Shown here: in pieces, positions 14,480-24,332 of the stretch | How positions within the stretch are numbered: position 1 is the stretch's first letter | Layout: every line of letters begins with the position of its first letter | NCBI GenBank assembly: GCA_029266635.1 | Contig: JAQSWM010000005.1 | Location: 1-64,000 of the forward strand | Length of the DNA: 64,000 nt | DNA from: Sphingobacteriaceae bacterium | Lineage (GTDB): Bacteria > Bacteroidota > Bacteroidia > Sphingobacteriales > Sphingobacteriaceae | Reading direction: 5' to 3' | The notes under the pieces: generated by a model | Told to the model about the DNA's origin: nothing | The model's database searches: none | The model's input: only the letters and a program-made list of their open reading frames with translations | Position numbers and translations under genes: made by a program

Positions 14480-17368
14480 ATGAACTCATTCCTCAAGGAA
14501 GTTGCAACCGATCTGATTTCCCGTTTTGGCGATGACCTGAAGGATGTGGCCATTATTTTTAATAATAAACGTCCTGTGATTTTCCTGAAAAAACATTTGG
14601 GCGAAGTTGCCGGAAAATCCTCGTGGAGCCCTGCTTTCTTTGCCGTTCAGGAATTCTTCTCGAAATCTTCCAAGCTTATAATTGCTGATCAGATCAGGCA
14701 GTTTTTCATCCTACACAAAGAGTTCAACTCGCTGTTGTATGCGGAGGGAAAGCCGGGGATGTCGCCGGATCAGTTTTTTCCGATGGCGGAGATCATCCTG
14801 AACGACTTTGCCCAGATAGACTATGATCTGGTAGACGCCGACGAGCTGTTTTGTGAGTTAGAAGATATCGCGGCCATCCAACACCAGTTTCCGCATTTCA
14901 GTTCAGAACAGCACCAGTTTTTAGAGCAATTCTGGGCATCGTTCTCCAAAGAAAAACATCAGGATTACCAAAAGAAGTTTATTGATCTCTGGAAGCGCAT
15001 GCCGAAGCTCTACAAAGCCTTCCACCACGAGATGGAAAGCCTTGGGCTCACAACCACCGCTCACATTTACCGTAGGCTTGCCACAGGCTTGGCCGATAAG
15101 CCTGATTTCGCTGATTCATACAAGAAACTAGTTTTTGTTGGCTTTAATGCCCTCAATAAATCAGAAGCCAGGCTTTTCAAAAAATGGCAGGATGAAGACA
15201 GGGCCTTGTTCTACTTTGATGCCGATACGTATTACCTCGAAGACGATCTTCAGGAAGCAGGGCTGTTCCTGCGCCGCAACCTCCGTAATCTTGGGCTTGT
15301 AAATGCTCTTCCCGAAACCCCTTCGCTCATCAAAACACAGCAAAAGGAAATTCAGGTTATCCAGGCAAACGGCCATGCAGCACAGGCAAAAGCAATCAAC
15401 GAGTTTTTAGATGCTGGAAACTTCGCATCTGGCAGCGGTGATCCTGAGCAAACAGCCATCATCATTGCCGATGAAAGCCTTCTGCTGCCCGTGCTCCAAA
15501 CCATACCGGAAAACGCTGGGAGGGTTAATGTTACCATGGGCTACCCGCTGGCACAATCTACCGTTTTCGGGTTGGTTGATCTGTGGCTCAGCATCCAGGA
15601 GCAGGTGCATAAAGAGAAAAAAGATACAATCTACTACCGCGAAGTGGAAGCTTTCCTGTCGCACCCGCTTACCGGGGTAAAACCAAGAGAGCGCAACATC
15701 CTGCAAAAACGGATTCTGGAAAATCAATGGCTGGAAGTGCCGCTCACCGAACTGCACTTTGCCTCTGCGCTTGCACCAAACTTTTTCACCGTAAAGCATG
15801 AAGGGCTACAAACCATAGATGCGCTTTACGTTCTGCTCACCGCAGTTTTAGAGCAACGCCAAAAACATAGCGAGCTTCAGCAACTTGAGTCGAATCTATT
15901 AATCGCCGTGAGCAAGAGCCTGAACTTGCTTTACGAGGGGCTTTCTGCATATGCGGAGAACCTCGGATTGACCTTTGTCCTCTCGCTCATACGCCGAGCT
16001 TTGCAGGGGCTGTCCGTCCCGCTGGAGGGCGAACCACTGCGTGGCATCCAGGTGATGGGCTTGCTGGAAAGCCGCTGCCTTGATTTTGAGAAAGTAATTA
16101 TTCTGGGCGTAAACGAGGGCACTTTGCCCAAGCTTAGCGTATCGCCAACCTTTATTCCGGATAGTATCCGAAGAGCTTACGGACTGCCGGTGCTGGAAAA
16201 CCAGGATGCTATTTCGGCTTATCTCTTCTACCGCTTGCTTCAGCGATCATCGGATGTGTACATGGCTTACAATAGCTTGGTTGACGAAAGCAATAGCGGC
16301 GAGCCAAGCCGCTTTCTTCGCCAGCTTGAATTTGAAAGTAGTTTTTCATTCGCTTATCACCTACAGCAACAGCCGGTGCAGATTGAGATAAATGATGAGT
16401 TAGTAGTCAAAAAGGAAGGAGAAGTATGGGCGGCACTACAGAAGTTTTTCAGGTCTAAAGGAACTTGGGATGATGAAAAAATATCCGCCACAGCGCTCAG
16501 CACATATCTTAACTGCGCCATTCAGTTTTTTTTCAGGTATGTGGCCAAGATCAAAGAGCCGGAAGAAATTTCAGAAAATCTCGAAGCCAATCAGGTTGGC
16601 TCGGTATTGCACCAGGTGCTCGAATGGTTTTATCAGCAACTGGCAGATGAAGGGCGGGACATGACTGCATCCCGCATCCGCGAAAAGCGTAAAGATCTCC
16701 CATCCTTGTGCCGGCAGGCTTTGTCGAAAGAATTGTTTAACAATCCACAGCAACTCCGAAATCCGAACAGTATGCAACAGATCGTGCTGCGGATTGTGCA
16801 GGAATATGCGGAAGCCATCCTCACGCACGACGAGAATATTGCTCCGTTCCGCATCATCGAACTGGAGAATAAAAAGGATTATAGATATCGCTTCCCAATA
16901 AACGTGAAGGGCAAAGAGGAGCTTGTAACCCTTTACGGGATCATTGACCGGGTTGACGAGCGGGAAGGCATCACCCGCATTGTTGATTACAAAACCGGCG
17001 GCCGGGATGAAGTTAAATTCAGTTACCTGGCTGACATTTTTGAGCGTGATGGCAAGCGGCAGAACAAAGCTTTGCTGCAAACACTCTTTTACACCTTCGT
17101 GTACGAGCAGGTGAAAGACATCCGAAACGTAGAGCCAAATTTGTACATCGTGCGTAAAATGAAGAACGAAGGAACGCTGTTCTTCAACGGCGGGCGTACC
17201 GGCAAGGCTTTCCTGCAGGCCGAGCACCTGGAGCAGATGAAAACCGGCTTCCGGACTCACCTGCAAAGCTTGCTTGAAGAGCTTTTCAATCCCGATATCC
17301 CATTCACCCACACCACAAAGCCGGAGAACTGCGCCTTTTGTCCGTACACACAAATTTGCGGAAAGTAG
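14480..17368 (+). CDS. AddB-like nuclease/inactivated helicase (PD-(D/E)XK, Fe-S)
   Basis: A 962-residue protein of the AddB/RecB-nuclease type. The N-terminal two-thirds are helicase-like but lack a Walker A motif, as in AddB. The C-terminal domain has the nuclease signature GIIDRVDE...RIVDYKTGG (about residues 815-840; catalytic Asp, Asp and Lys). One Cys near residue 678 (STYLNC) and three in CAFCPYTQIC (about 951-960) form the Fe-S cluster typical of AddB. The protein should work with an AddA-type helicase in double-strand-break resection, but no such gene is adjacent. Its ATG is 1 nt past the restored stop of the BRO-N gene. Confidence 0.88.
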   Translation: MNSFLKEVATDLISRFGDDLKDVAIIFNNKRPVIFLKKHLGEVAGKSSWSPAFFAVQEFFSKSSKLIIADQIRQFFILHKEFNSLLYAEGKPGMSPDQFFPMAEIILNDFAQIDYDLVDADELFCELEDIAAIQHQFPHFSSEQHQFLEQFWASFSKEKHQDYQKKFIDLWKRMPKLYKAFHHEMESLGLTTTAHIYRRLATGLADKPDFADSYKKLVFVGFNALNKSEARLFKKWQDEDRALFYFDADTYYLEDDLQEAGLFLRRNLRNLGLVNALPETPSLIKTQQKEIQVIQANGHAAQAKAINEFLDAGNFASGSGDPEQTAIIIADESLLLPVLQTIPENAGRVNVTMGYPLAQSTVFGLVDLWLSIQEQVHKEKKDTIYYREVEAFLSHPLTGVKPRERNILQKRILENQWLEVPLTELHFASALAPNFFTVKHEGLQTIDALYVLLTAVLEQRQKHSELQQLESNLLIAVSKSLNLLYEGLSAYAENLGLTFVLSLIRRALQGLSVPLEGEPLRGIQVMGLLESRCLDFEKVIILGVNEGTLPKLSVSPTFIPDSIRRAYGLPVLENQDAISAYLFYRLLQRSSDVYMAYNSLVDESNSGEPSRFLRQLEFESSFSFAYHLQQQPVQIEINDELVVKKEGEVWAALQKFFRSKGTWDDEKISATALSTYLNCAIQFFFRYVAKIKEPEEISENLEANQVGSVLHQVLEWFYQQLADEGRDMTASRIREKRKDLPSLCRQALSKELFNNPQQLRNPNSMQQIVLRIVQEYAEAILTHDENIAPFRIIELENKKDYRYRFPINVKGKEELVTLYGIIDRVDEREGITRIVDYKTGGRDEVKFSYLADIFERDGKRQNKALLQTLFYTFVYEQVKDIRNVEPNLYIVRKMKNEGTLFFNGGRTGKAFLQAEHLEQMKTGFRTHLQSLLEELFNPDIPFTHTTKPENCAFCPYTQICGK

Positions 17369-17438
17369 TTTCAGATTCACCAGCTGCCAATTCTGCTAAG
17401 AATTCGCTAAGTTTGAGTTACGCCAATTTTAAACCATC

Positions 17439-18608
17439 ATGTCTAATCACGCACAAACCATAGAGCCTGCTCTGGTGAAGACGAGGCTTTTGTCCCTTGA
17501 TTTTTTTCGCGGCATAACGGTTGCTGCTATGATCCTCGTTAACAATCCCGGCGACTGGGGGCATATTTATGCACCGCTCGAACATGCCGAATGGAACGGC
17601 TGCACGCCAACCGACCTGATCTTCCCGTTTTTCCTGTTCATTGTGGGTGTGGCAATTGCTTATGCGCTTGGTGGCAAGAAGGACGCGGGAACGGATCAGC
17701 GGAAGCTTGTAGCAGGGATTATCAGAAGAGCGCTGATCATCTTCGGGCTTGGCTTTTTGCTTGCGCTGATATTTTCGGTGTTCTGGGATCCTGTTAAAGC
17801 CTTTAAAACTGTGAGAATAATGGGCGTTTTGCAGCGAATCGCAATTGTCTATCTGATTACCGCGTTGATCTTTCTTAAAACCTCACGCAAAGTTCAGTTC
17901 AGAGTATTTATTGGTGTGCTGGTTCTTTACTGGGCTTTGATGATGTTTGTGCCGGTGCCGGGAGTTGGCTATCCAAATTTGGAAAAAGAAACAAACCTCG
18001 GAGCCTGGATAGACCGAGGTATTTTGGGCACGCCGCACTTGTGGAAAGAAGCAGTAACCTGGGATCCGGAAGGATTGCTCGGCACTATCCCGGCCGTGGG
18101 CACGTGCTTGTTTGGTGTTCTGATCGGAACCTGGCTGAAGCGCAAGGACAAAGATGAAAGCACCAAGGTTGCGTGGATGTTCACCTGGGGCCTGGCTGCG
18201 GTAATTGCGGGGCTGTTGTGGGATTTGGAGTTCCCTATAAACAAGGCTTTGTGGACAAGCTCGTACGTATTGTATGCCGGTGGCCTGGCAACCATGGGAC
18301 TTAGTCTGTGTTATTGGCTCATTGATGTTCAGGGCTATAACCGTTTCACGAAGCCATTTGTGGTGTATGGCGTAAACGCAATAACCGTTTTCTTCTTTTC
18401 TGCTGTGATAGCCAAGACCATGAACCTGATCAAGCTTCAGGGAACGGCGGGAACTCCGGTTTCCAGCCAGCGCTGGATCATGCAGCACTTTATCAACCCT
18501 TACTTCTCGCCGATTAATGCCTCGCTGATTTGGGCAGTACTTTTCGTGCTGTTCTGGCTTTGTATTTTGTGGTGGATGTACAACCGAAAAATAATTATCA
18601 AGGTTTAG
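17439..18608 (+). CDS. Heparan-alpha-glucosaminide N-acetyltransferase-like membrane acyltransferase (DUF5009 type)
   Basis: A 389-residue integral membrane protein with about ten hydrophobic segments. The N-terminal signature RLLSLDFFRGITVAAMILVN, the His in LEHAEWNGCTPTDLIFPFF (about residue 49, the acetyl-carrying His in human HGSNAT) and the Pro/Phe-rich first helix place it in the family. In bacteria these proteins are thought to acetylate or transport amino sugars from the wall or glycans. It stands alone between the AddB-like gene and the M16 protease, and no sugar genes surround it. Confidence 0.87.
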   Translation: MSNHAQTIEPALVKTRLLSLDFFRGITVAAMILVNNPGDWGHIYAPLEHAEWNGCTPTDLIFPFFLFIVGVAIAYALGGKKDAGTDQRKLVAGIIRRALIIFGLGFLLALIFSVFWDPVKAFKTVRIMGVLQRIAIVYLITALIFLKTSRKVQFRVFIGVLVLYWALMMFVPVPGVGYPNLEKETNLGAWIDRGILGTPHLWKEAVTWDPEGLLGTIPAVGTCLFGVLIGTWLKRKDKDESTKVAWMFTWGLAAVIAGLLWDLEFPINKALWTSSYVLYAGGLATMGLSLCYWLIDVQGYNRFTKPFVVYGVNAITVFFFSAVIAKTMNLIKLQGTAGTPVSSQRWIMQHFINPYFSPINASLIWAVLFVLFWLCILWWMYNRKIIIKV

Positions 18609-18639
18609 TGACTAAGCAATTTACGCAGTTGCAGACAGT

Positions 18640-18647
18640 TATATTTG
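18640..18647 (+). promoter_or_regulatory. -7 element (TATATTTG) of the M16 protease gene
   Basis: A perfect TAnnTTTG lies 27 nt before the ATG at 18674, giving a predicted leader of about 20 nt. No good TTTG lies at the usual -33 distance. Confidence 0.5.
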
Positions 18648-18673
18648 TAGATTAAAACAACAACTTTAAATAA

Positions 18674-21508
18674 ATGAGATCAACTAATCAATTGTTTATC
18701 TATTCGCTGGCTCTTGCCCTTTCGGTTTCAACCGTTGCCAGCGCACAGGTAACTAAAAAATCAACAACGACAAAGCCGGCTACAGCAACCCTACCGCTCG
18801 ACCCGGATGTTAAGGTGGGAAAGCTTGCCAACGGATTTACTTATTACATCCGTAAAAACACAGAACCAAAGAACCGGGCAACTATTTACCTGGCGAATAA
18901 AGTGGGTTCAATCCTCGAGAATGATAACCAGCAGGGGCTTGCGCACTTCATGGAGCATATGAGCTTCAACGGAACCAAGAACTATCCAAAGAACGAACTG
19001 GTTAGTTATCTTCAAAAATCCGGCATCCGCTTTGGCGCAGATTTGAATGCTTACACCAGCTTTGATGAAACAGTTTATCAGCTGCCGATCCCTACAGATG
19101 ATCCTTCTATTCTGAAAAACGCCATGCAGATTATGCGTGACTGGGCTCAGGACGCAATGCTTGATCCAAGCGAGATCGAAAAAGAACGCGGAGTTGTATT
19201 GGAGGAAAAACGCCTCGGAAAAGGCGCACAGCAGCGGATGCAGTATCAGTATCTGCCGATGTTGTTCAACAATTCCAGGTATTCAAACAGGCTCCCGATA
19301 GGAACTGAAGAAGTGTTGAAGAACTTTAAGCCTGAAGTTATCAGGCAATTTTACAAAGACTGGTACCGCCCCAGCCTTCAGGCGCTCATCGTAGTTGGCG
19401 ATGTAGATGTTAATGCTATTGAACAAACTATTAAAGCTAAGTTTTCTGATCTGAAGAACCCAGCAACAGCCAAACCCCGCACTGACTATAAAATCCCGTT
19501 AACCGGGAAGAACCAATATATCGCGGTAACGGATCCGGAGATGCCATCGACAGTGGCTCAGGTGATCATCAAACATCCGGAGCTTACTATCAAAACTACT
19601 GATAACCTCCGCAGCTCTATTATGCGCTCTCTGTACAACCAAATGATGAACGCACGTTTCAGCGAGCTCACCAAGCAGGCTAATCCACCTTTTATCCAGG
19701 GTGGCAGCAGCATTGGCGGCTTCCTTGCGGGCTTGGATGCGGCATCATCGTACGTAGTTGCCAAACCCGGTGAACTGGAGAGCGGATTCAAGTCAGTTCT
19801 TTCTGAAGTGGAACGTGTGAAACGTTTTGGCTTTGTGCAAACTGAGCTCGACCGTGCAAAGGCATCGTACTTAACTAACCTGGAATCTGCTTATAAGGAA
19901 AAAGACAAAACACCTTCCGATAGTTACGTGCAGGAATATCTCCAACTGTTCCTTAACGGAGAGGCAAGTCCGGGCATTGAGTATGAATACAATTTTGGTA
20001 AGAGAACCCTTCCGGGGATTAGCCTTGCCGAGGTGAATGCATTGGCGAAGCAGTACATTACGGACGCAAATCGTGACGTGATCATCATGGCTCCTGAAAA
20101 AGATAAAGCGAGCCTGCCCGCCGAAGCTGTTGTAAATAGCTGGATTAGTTCAGTGAAGAACTCTGATATTAAGCCTTATGTAGATCAGGTTTCTACAAAG
20201 CCGCTTTTGGCTGTTAAACCGGTTGCAGGTAAAACAGTCTCGGAGAACAAAACGAATGCTATTGGCGTAACCGAATTGACTTTGAGTAACGGAGTTAAAG
20301 TTGTGCTGAAGCCAACAGAATTTAAGAACGATGAGATCCAGTTTAGCGCCTTTAGCCCGGGTGGAACTGCTCTTTATAGCGATGCGGATTACCAGTCGGC
20401 GGCAAATGCAGCCAGCATAATCGGCCGTAGCGGCGTTGGGGAATATACTTCGCAACAGCTAACCAAGTACCTGACTGGCAAGATTGCTTATGTGAGCCCG
20501 AATATCTCTGAGCGCTACGAAGGCATTAACGGATTGACAACACCAAAAGACCTGGAAACAGCTTTGCAGTTGGTTTATTTGTATTTCACCCAACCTCGTA
20601 AAGATCCTGAGATTTTCAAAGGTATTGTTGCTCAACAAAAGGGAAGCCTGGCAAACAGGAGCAACGATCCGAATGCAGTATTCTCTGATTCAATTTCAGC
20701 CTTCTTGTACAATCACAACGTTCGCCGCACAGGGCCGAGCGTTGCCAAGTTAGAGCAAATCAATTTGGACCGTGCATATGAGATTTACAAGCAACGTTTT
20801 GCAGATGCAAGCGACTTTACTTTCACTTTCGTGGGAGCTTTTGATGTGGATAAAATAAAGCCACTGTTGGAGCAATACCTCGGCGGATTGCCATCATCAA
20901 ACCGCAAAGAGCAGGCGCCTGATTTAGGCATTTATCCTCCGGCAGGAAAGCTTGTGAAGCAGGTGTACAAAGGGCAGGAGCAGAAATCGACTGTCAGGCT
21001 GCTATTCAGCGGCGATTACAATTACAACGAGGCTGATAACCTTCAACTGGATGCACTTGCTGAGGTTTTGAACATTAAGTTGATTGAGCGCTTACGCGAA
21101 GATGAAGGCGGTGTGTATGGCGTTGGTGCGGGAGCGAGCTACAGCAAATATCCGAAAGGGCGTTATAGCTTTACAATTTCTTTTGGCTGCGGTCCGGAGA
21201 ATGTGGAGAAACTAATCGCATCTACTTTAGACGAGATCAATAAGATCAAGCAGAATGGAGCGCTACAGGTGGATATAGATAAATTCAAAGCTGAGGAAAC
21301 CCGTACAACAGAAACTCAGTTAAAAGAAAACGACTTCTGGCACCCATACCTGGCAAGTCATTATCAAATCAATGAGGATCCGAAACAGATACTCGGTTAC
21401 CTGGAATCATTAAAGTCGGTTACACCGGAGTCTTTGAAAGCTGCTGCTAATAAGTACTTGAGCGGACAGAACTACATCAGGATGGTGTTGATGCCTGATA
21501 AGAAATAA
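18674..21508 (+). CDS. Zinc protease, insulinase/pitrilysin family (M16)
   Basis: A 944-residue secreted protease with two M16 halves. The inverted zinc motif HFMEH (about residues 95-99, LAHFMEHMSFNGT) is followed by the distal Glu in IEKERGVVLEEKRLG, about 75 residues on. The second half (from about 540) lacks the zinc motif, as usual for tandem M16 enzymes that form a clam-shell. An N-terminal signal peptide ends ASAQ. Such periplasmic enzymes degrade short or partly folded peptides. The gene is monocistronic and ends in a shared bidirectional terminator. Confidence 0.94.
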   Translation: MRSTNQLFIYSLALALSVSTVASAQVTKKSTTTKPATATLPLDPDVKVGKLANGFTYYIRKNTEPKNRATIYLANKVGSILENDNQQGLAHFMEHMSFNGTKNYPKNELVSYLQKSGIRFGADLNAYTSFDETVYQLPIPTDDPSILKNAMQIMRDWAQDAMLDPSEIEKERGVVLEEKRLGKGAQQRMQYQYLPMLFNNSRYSNRLPIGTEEVLKNFKPEVIRQFYKDWYRPSLQALIVVGDVDVNAIEQTIKAKFSDLKNPATAKPRTDYKIPLTGKNQYIAVTDPEMPSTVAQVIIKHPELTIKTTDNLRSSIMRSLYNQMMNARFSELTKQANPPFIQGGSSIGGFLAGLDAASSYVVAKPGELESGFKSVLSEVERVKRFGFVQTELDRAKASYLTNLESAYKEKDKTPSDSYVQEYLQLFLNGEASPGIEYEYNFGKRTLPGISLAEVNALAKQYITDANRDVIIMAPEKDKASLPAEAVVNSWISSVKNSDIKPYVDQVSTKPLLAVKPVAGKTVSENKTNAIGVTELTLSNGVKVVLKPTEFKNDEIQFSAFSPGGTALYSDADYQSAANAASIIGRSGVGEYTSQQLTKYLTGKIAYVSPNISERYEGINGLTTPKDLETALQLVYLYFTQPRKDPEIFKGIVAQQKGSLANRSNDPNAVFSDSISAFLYNHNVRRTGPSVAKLEQINLDRAYEIYKQRFADASDFTFTFVGAFDVDKIKPLLEQYLGGLPSSNRKEQAPDLGIYPPAGKLVKQVYKGQEQKSTVRLLFSGDYNYNEADNLQLDALAEVLNIKLIERLREDEGGVYGVGAGASYSKYPKGRYSFTISFGCGPENVEKLIASTLDEINKIKQNGALQVDIDKFKAEETRTTETQLKENDFWHPYLASHYQINEDPKQILGYLESLKSVTPESLKAAANKYLSGQNYIRMVLMPDKK

Positions 21509-21522
21509 AAGATCATTAACTG

Positions 21523-21551
21523 AAAAAGGAGAGGCTTGCCTCTCCTTTTTT
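21523..21551. terminator. Bidirectional intrinsic terminator (M16 protease / TerC)
   Basis: A 7-bp G+C-rich stem GGAGAGG/CCTCTCC with loop CTTG is flanked by A5 and T6, so it can work on both strands. It lies between two convergent genes. Confidence 0.9.
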
Positions 21552-21558
21552 GTTTTGC

Positions 21559-22386
21559 TTAATTATTTTCGGGATGAGTGATTGCGTCCATATCATTCCT
21601 CAACTTAACGGCCGCCCCTCGTTTGGCTCTTAGTTTAAGATTCAGCATCTCTACCAGCAAGGAGAACGCAATAGCGAAATACAGATATCCTTTTGGAACC
21701 GTGCCCACCTCTGCTTCGCCGAACCTGGCATCTGCTAAATGCGCTCCTTCTACGATCAGCATGAATCCGATCAGGATCAGGAATGACAAGCCAAGGATTT
21801 GCATGGTTGGGTGATTGTTAATAAAATTGCCCACGGGAACGGCAAATAGCATCATGATGAGTACCGAAAGCACCACGGCAATGATCATCAGGATGAGCGC
21901 TCCGGGAATGCCGGTGGTCATTCCGACTGCGGTAAGGATTGAATCGAAAGAAAAGATGATGTTAATAAGCGTGATCTGAATAATCACTGCCGACATGCTG
22001 CTGCCTTTTTTCACGCCGGCTGCATCTTCATGATGCTCGTCGCCTTCAAGCTTGTGGTGTATTTCGGAAACGCTTTTGTAAAGCAGAAAAATTCCTCCTG
22101 CAATCAGGATCAGGCTTTGCCCGCTAAAGCCAGCCGTAAAGCCAGCAAAGTCGATAGAAAACCAAGGCTTCTGCATCCCAATCAAAATATTGATGCCGAA
22201 CAGCAGGACTATACGCAATACCATCGCGATAAGCAGCCCAAGGTTTGTAGCTTTTTTGCGCTTCTCTTTAGGAAGTTTATTGGCGGCTATAGTTAGGAAG
22301 ATGATATTATCAATTCCGAGTACTACTTCGAGAAACGTTAAAGTTAACAGAGATATCCATGCTTCGGGACTGTTGATCCATTCCAT
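21559..22386 (-). CDS. TerC family integral membrane protein
   Basis: A 275-residue protein with about seven transmembrane helices. Family motifs include LEVVLGIDNIIFL (first helix, with acidic residues inside the membrane) and IIFSFDSILTAVG (about residue 150). A His/Asp-rich cytoplasmic loop HHKLEGDEHHED (about 112-123) could bind metal. TerC proteins are linked to metal efflux or metalation of exported proteins, notably manganese. The gene is alone, between terminators. Confidence 0.92.
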   Translation of the reverse strand: MEWINSPEAWISLLTLTFLEVVLGIDNIIFLTIAANKLPKEKRKKATNLGLLIAMVLRIVLLFGINILIGMQKPWFSIDFAGFTAGFSGQSLILIAGGIFLLYKSVSEIHHKLEGDEHHEDAAGVKKGSSMSAVIIQITLINIIFSFDSILTAVGMTTGIPGALILMIIAVVLSVLIMMLFAVPVGNFINNHPTMQILGLSFLILIGFMLIVEGAHLADARFGEAEVGTVPKGYLYFAIAFSLLVEMLNLKLRAKRGAAVKLRNDMDAITHPENN

Positions 22387-22410
22387 ATTTTAAGGGTTTG
22401 TGGCGAAAAT

Positions 22411-22440
22411 AAAAAAACCTCTCCGGTTGGGAAAGGTTTT
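22411..22440 (-). terminator. Intrinsic terminator of the sigma/anti-sigma/adhesin operon
   Basis: On the minus strand, AAAACCTTTCC and GGAGAGGTTTT form a stem with one mismatch around CAACC, followed by T7. It lies 24 nt after the stop of the 438-residue gene. Confidence 0.8.
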
Positions 22441-22463
22441 AAATCGTTTGGGTAAGCGGAATA

Positions 22464-23780
22464 TTAAAGGAATTTTACACCGCCGTAATTTGATTTGATG
22501 ATAACCCGGGCACCTGAGCCATTGCCGTATGTGCCTTTGTAATTCTTGATCGGGTTAAACCCTCTCGAGTTTTCTGAAGGTTCGGTACTTGTTAACTTAA
22601 CCTTATCATTGTTGTAATTAAACCCGGAATAGCTTACTGTTACATCGAAGTTAAAGTTGGCGTTAGGAACAAATCCGAGCGCAACAGATGTATAAGCGGC
22701 ATTCACATTCAGGTTCTTCACGTTGTCATCTACCTGTTCGATTTTCAATCCGCCATATCTAAGGTTTAAACTCCCGTCTTCATTTAATTTGCCTATCGTA
22801 GCATTAGAGTAGCTCACATCAGCGCTAAGTTTTCCGGCGCTGCCAAGTTTCAAGCTTCCGTACGATATGTCCAGACTACCTGCTTTAAGGTTTGCAATAT
22901 TCGCTGAGCCATAAGAAACCTTAATTCTGTTAGCGGGGTTGCGCAATTCCTTGCCTGAAAAGCTGCCATAAGATGAATTTATGTTTAAAACGCCATCAAA
23001 ATTAGGCACAGATGTTCCTCCATATTTGTTTGTGATGTCGAGCGGATTTTTAGATGGCATATTCACTACATAATTAACCTGTACTCCACGACGCTCTTCT
23101 TTCCCATCCCTTGATCTCATAACCCAGTGCTGAGACTCACGTTTTATATTGGTTTGAAAACTTACAAGATTGGGCTGTTTTGAATCTGTAATAGAAACAT
23201 TATCCAGCAAATCCTGAGCGGCGCTCTCCGAACGTTCATAAGCTTTTATCACAACGTCAACTTTGATTTCATTTTTATCCCAGGTGTTGATAGATACGGT
23301 TCCATACTGATTATTGATAGCCAGTTTATCGTTTGCATCAACCGTGTAAGATTTGCTAATCACTTTGCTTTTTTCTATTCCCTGGTAATCGCCTTGAAAG
23401 TCCAGGCCATTCAGCTTATCAAAATCGTTAAACTGCTTATCAAATCCTTTAAACTGTTCAGAAAACTTTTTGTCGAAATCTGCCATAGCAAACTCCATAT
23501 TCTTGAAGTCAACTTTTCTGAGTTTCTCTTCAACAATCTTCATCTTTTCCGCGACCTTCTCGTCTATGTCGTTCATTTTAAGCTCGAAAGCTTTTTCATT
23601 AAACTTAACGAATGGTGCTGCCGGTGCCTCTGCAGGCTTGGCAGCAGCCGCGGATTTAACTGCGTTGGGCGGAGTTGCTGGCTTAGCTGGTGCGGCAGGT
23701 GTTTGCGCATAAGCTTCTGCGCCGATGGCGATGGTTGCCCAAAGGGCAACCAATAGTGTTTTATATGCTTTGTGTTTCAT
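22464..23780 (-). CDS. Secreted DUF4097-like putative adhesin
   Basis: A 438-residue exported protein (signal peptide ending AYAQ). Residues ~25-60 are a low-complexity Ala/Pro linker. About 65-135 is a charged helical stretch with repeating D-K-F-x-x-F units. From ~150 on there is a beta-helix of short repeats with Y-G-S/T motifs (NNQYGTVSINTWD, NSSYGSFSG, VSYGSANIANLK, ISYGSLKLGS), characteristic of DUF4097 proteins. It overlaps the anti-sigma-like gene by 20 nt and is the last gene of a sigma-factor operon, so it is probably a product whose dose the system controls or a surface sensor. Confidence 0.8.
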   Translation of the reverse strand: MKHKAYKTLLVALWATIAIGAEAYAQTPAAPAKPATPPNAVKSAAAAKPAEAPAAPFVKFNEKAFELKMNDIDEKVAEKMKIVEEKLRKVDFKNMEFAMADFDKKFSEQFKGFDKQFNDFDKLNGLDFQGDYQGIEKSKVISKSYTVDANDKLAINNQYGTVSINTWDKNEIKVDVVIKAYERSESAAQDLLDNVSITDSKQPNLVSFQTNIKRESQHWVMRSRDGKEERRGVQVNYVVNMPSKNPLDITNKYGGTSVPNFDGVLNINSSYGSFSGKELRNPANRIKVSYGSANIANLKAGSLDISYGSLKLGSAGKLSADVSYSNATIGKLNEDGSLNLRYGGLKIEQVDDNVKNLNVNAAYTSVALGFVPNANFNFDVTVSYSGFNYNNDKVKLTSTEPSENSRGFNPIKNYKGTYGNGSGARVIIKSNYGGVKFL

Positions 23781-24318
23781 TTTGTTGTTGCGTTTTAATC
23801 TGTTTGATTTGCTGTATAATATTCAATTGCTGATTTAACACCCCGATCTGCGCCTGCAAGTTCCGGATCATTGCTTTTACAGTTTCTTCCTGGTTAGGGC
23901 TGGTTGGTAAATCACTTTTTAACTTTTGATAGCTCACCTCCATCTTTTTAATTTCAGATGCGAACTCATTATATAGTTGGGGATCCTGCTTTTCAATTTG
24001 CTTTAACTCGCTGCGCTTCGTCTCAATCATCGAGGCATAATGAACCTGCTGATCAGCCAACTCAGGATTAATATTGCTGATGTTAACAGCTTGTGTTTTC
24101 TGATACTTGATGAACACTATGCCAGCAGAAAGCACAACCAGCAAGGTAGCTGCAATGCTTAGCACCACGCTCAACTTCACCACCCGAGGCTGCCTAGGGG
24201 CAACGGTTTTTTCCTGGTCAAGCTGTTCTTCAATCCGATCCCATAGATTCATGGGTGGTTCAAATTCATCAAAGTCTCTGCGATGTCCTCTTACAAAATT
24301 TTCTAATCTGTCGCTCAT
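23761..24318 (-). CDS. Anti-sigma-factor-like membrane protein
   Basis: A 185-residue single-pass protein: a cytoplasmic N-terminus with RRDFDEFEPPMNLWDRIEEQL (about residues 14-34), a transmembrane helix (about 49-70) and a periplasmic coiled-coil tail (about 85-185, heptads rich in Leu, Gln and Lys). The layout and position immediately downstream of an ECF sigma gene suggest it holds the sigma factor at the membrane. I see no ZAS zinc motif, so it belongs to the loosely defined anti-sigma proteins of the phylum. It starts 14 nt after the sigma gene and overlaps the next gene. Confidence 0.7.
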   Translation of the reverse strand: MSDRLENFVRGHRRDFDEFEPPMNLWDRIEEQLDQEKTVAPRQPRVVKLSVVLSIAATLLVVLSAGIVFIKYQKTQAVNISNINPELADQQVHYASMIETKRSELKQIEKQDPQLYNEFASEIKKMEVSYQKLKSDLPTSPNQEETVKAMIRNLQAQIGVLNQQLNIIQQIKQIKTQQQNETQSI

Positions 24319-24332
24319 AATCTCTCTTGTTC

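Noticed and set aside
16571-17380. 269-codon open frame on the minus strand in the AddB-like gene
   Set aside because: It is the mirror of the conserved nuclease and Fe-S region; no start signal or family features.
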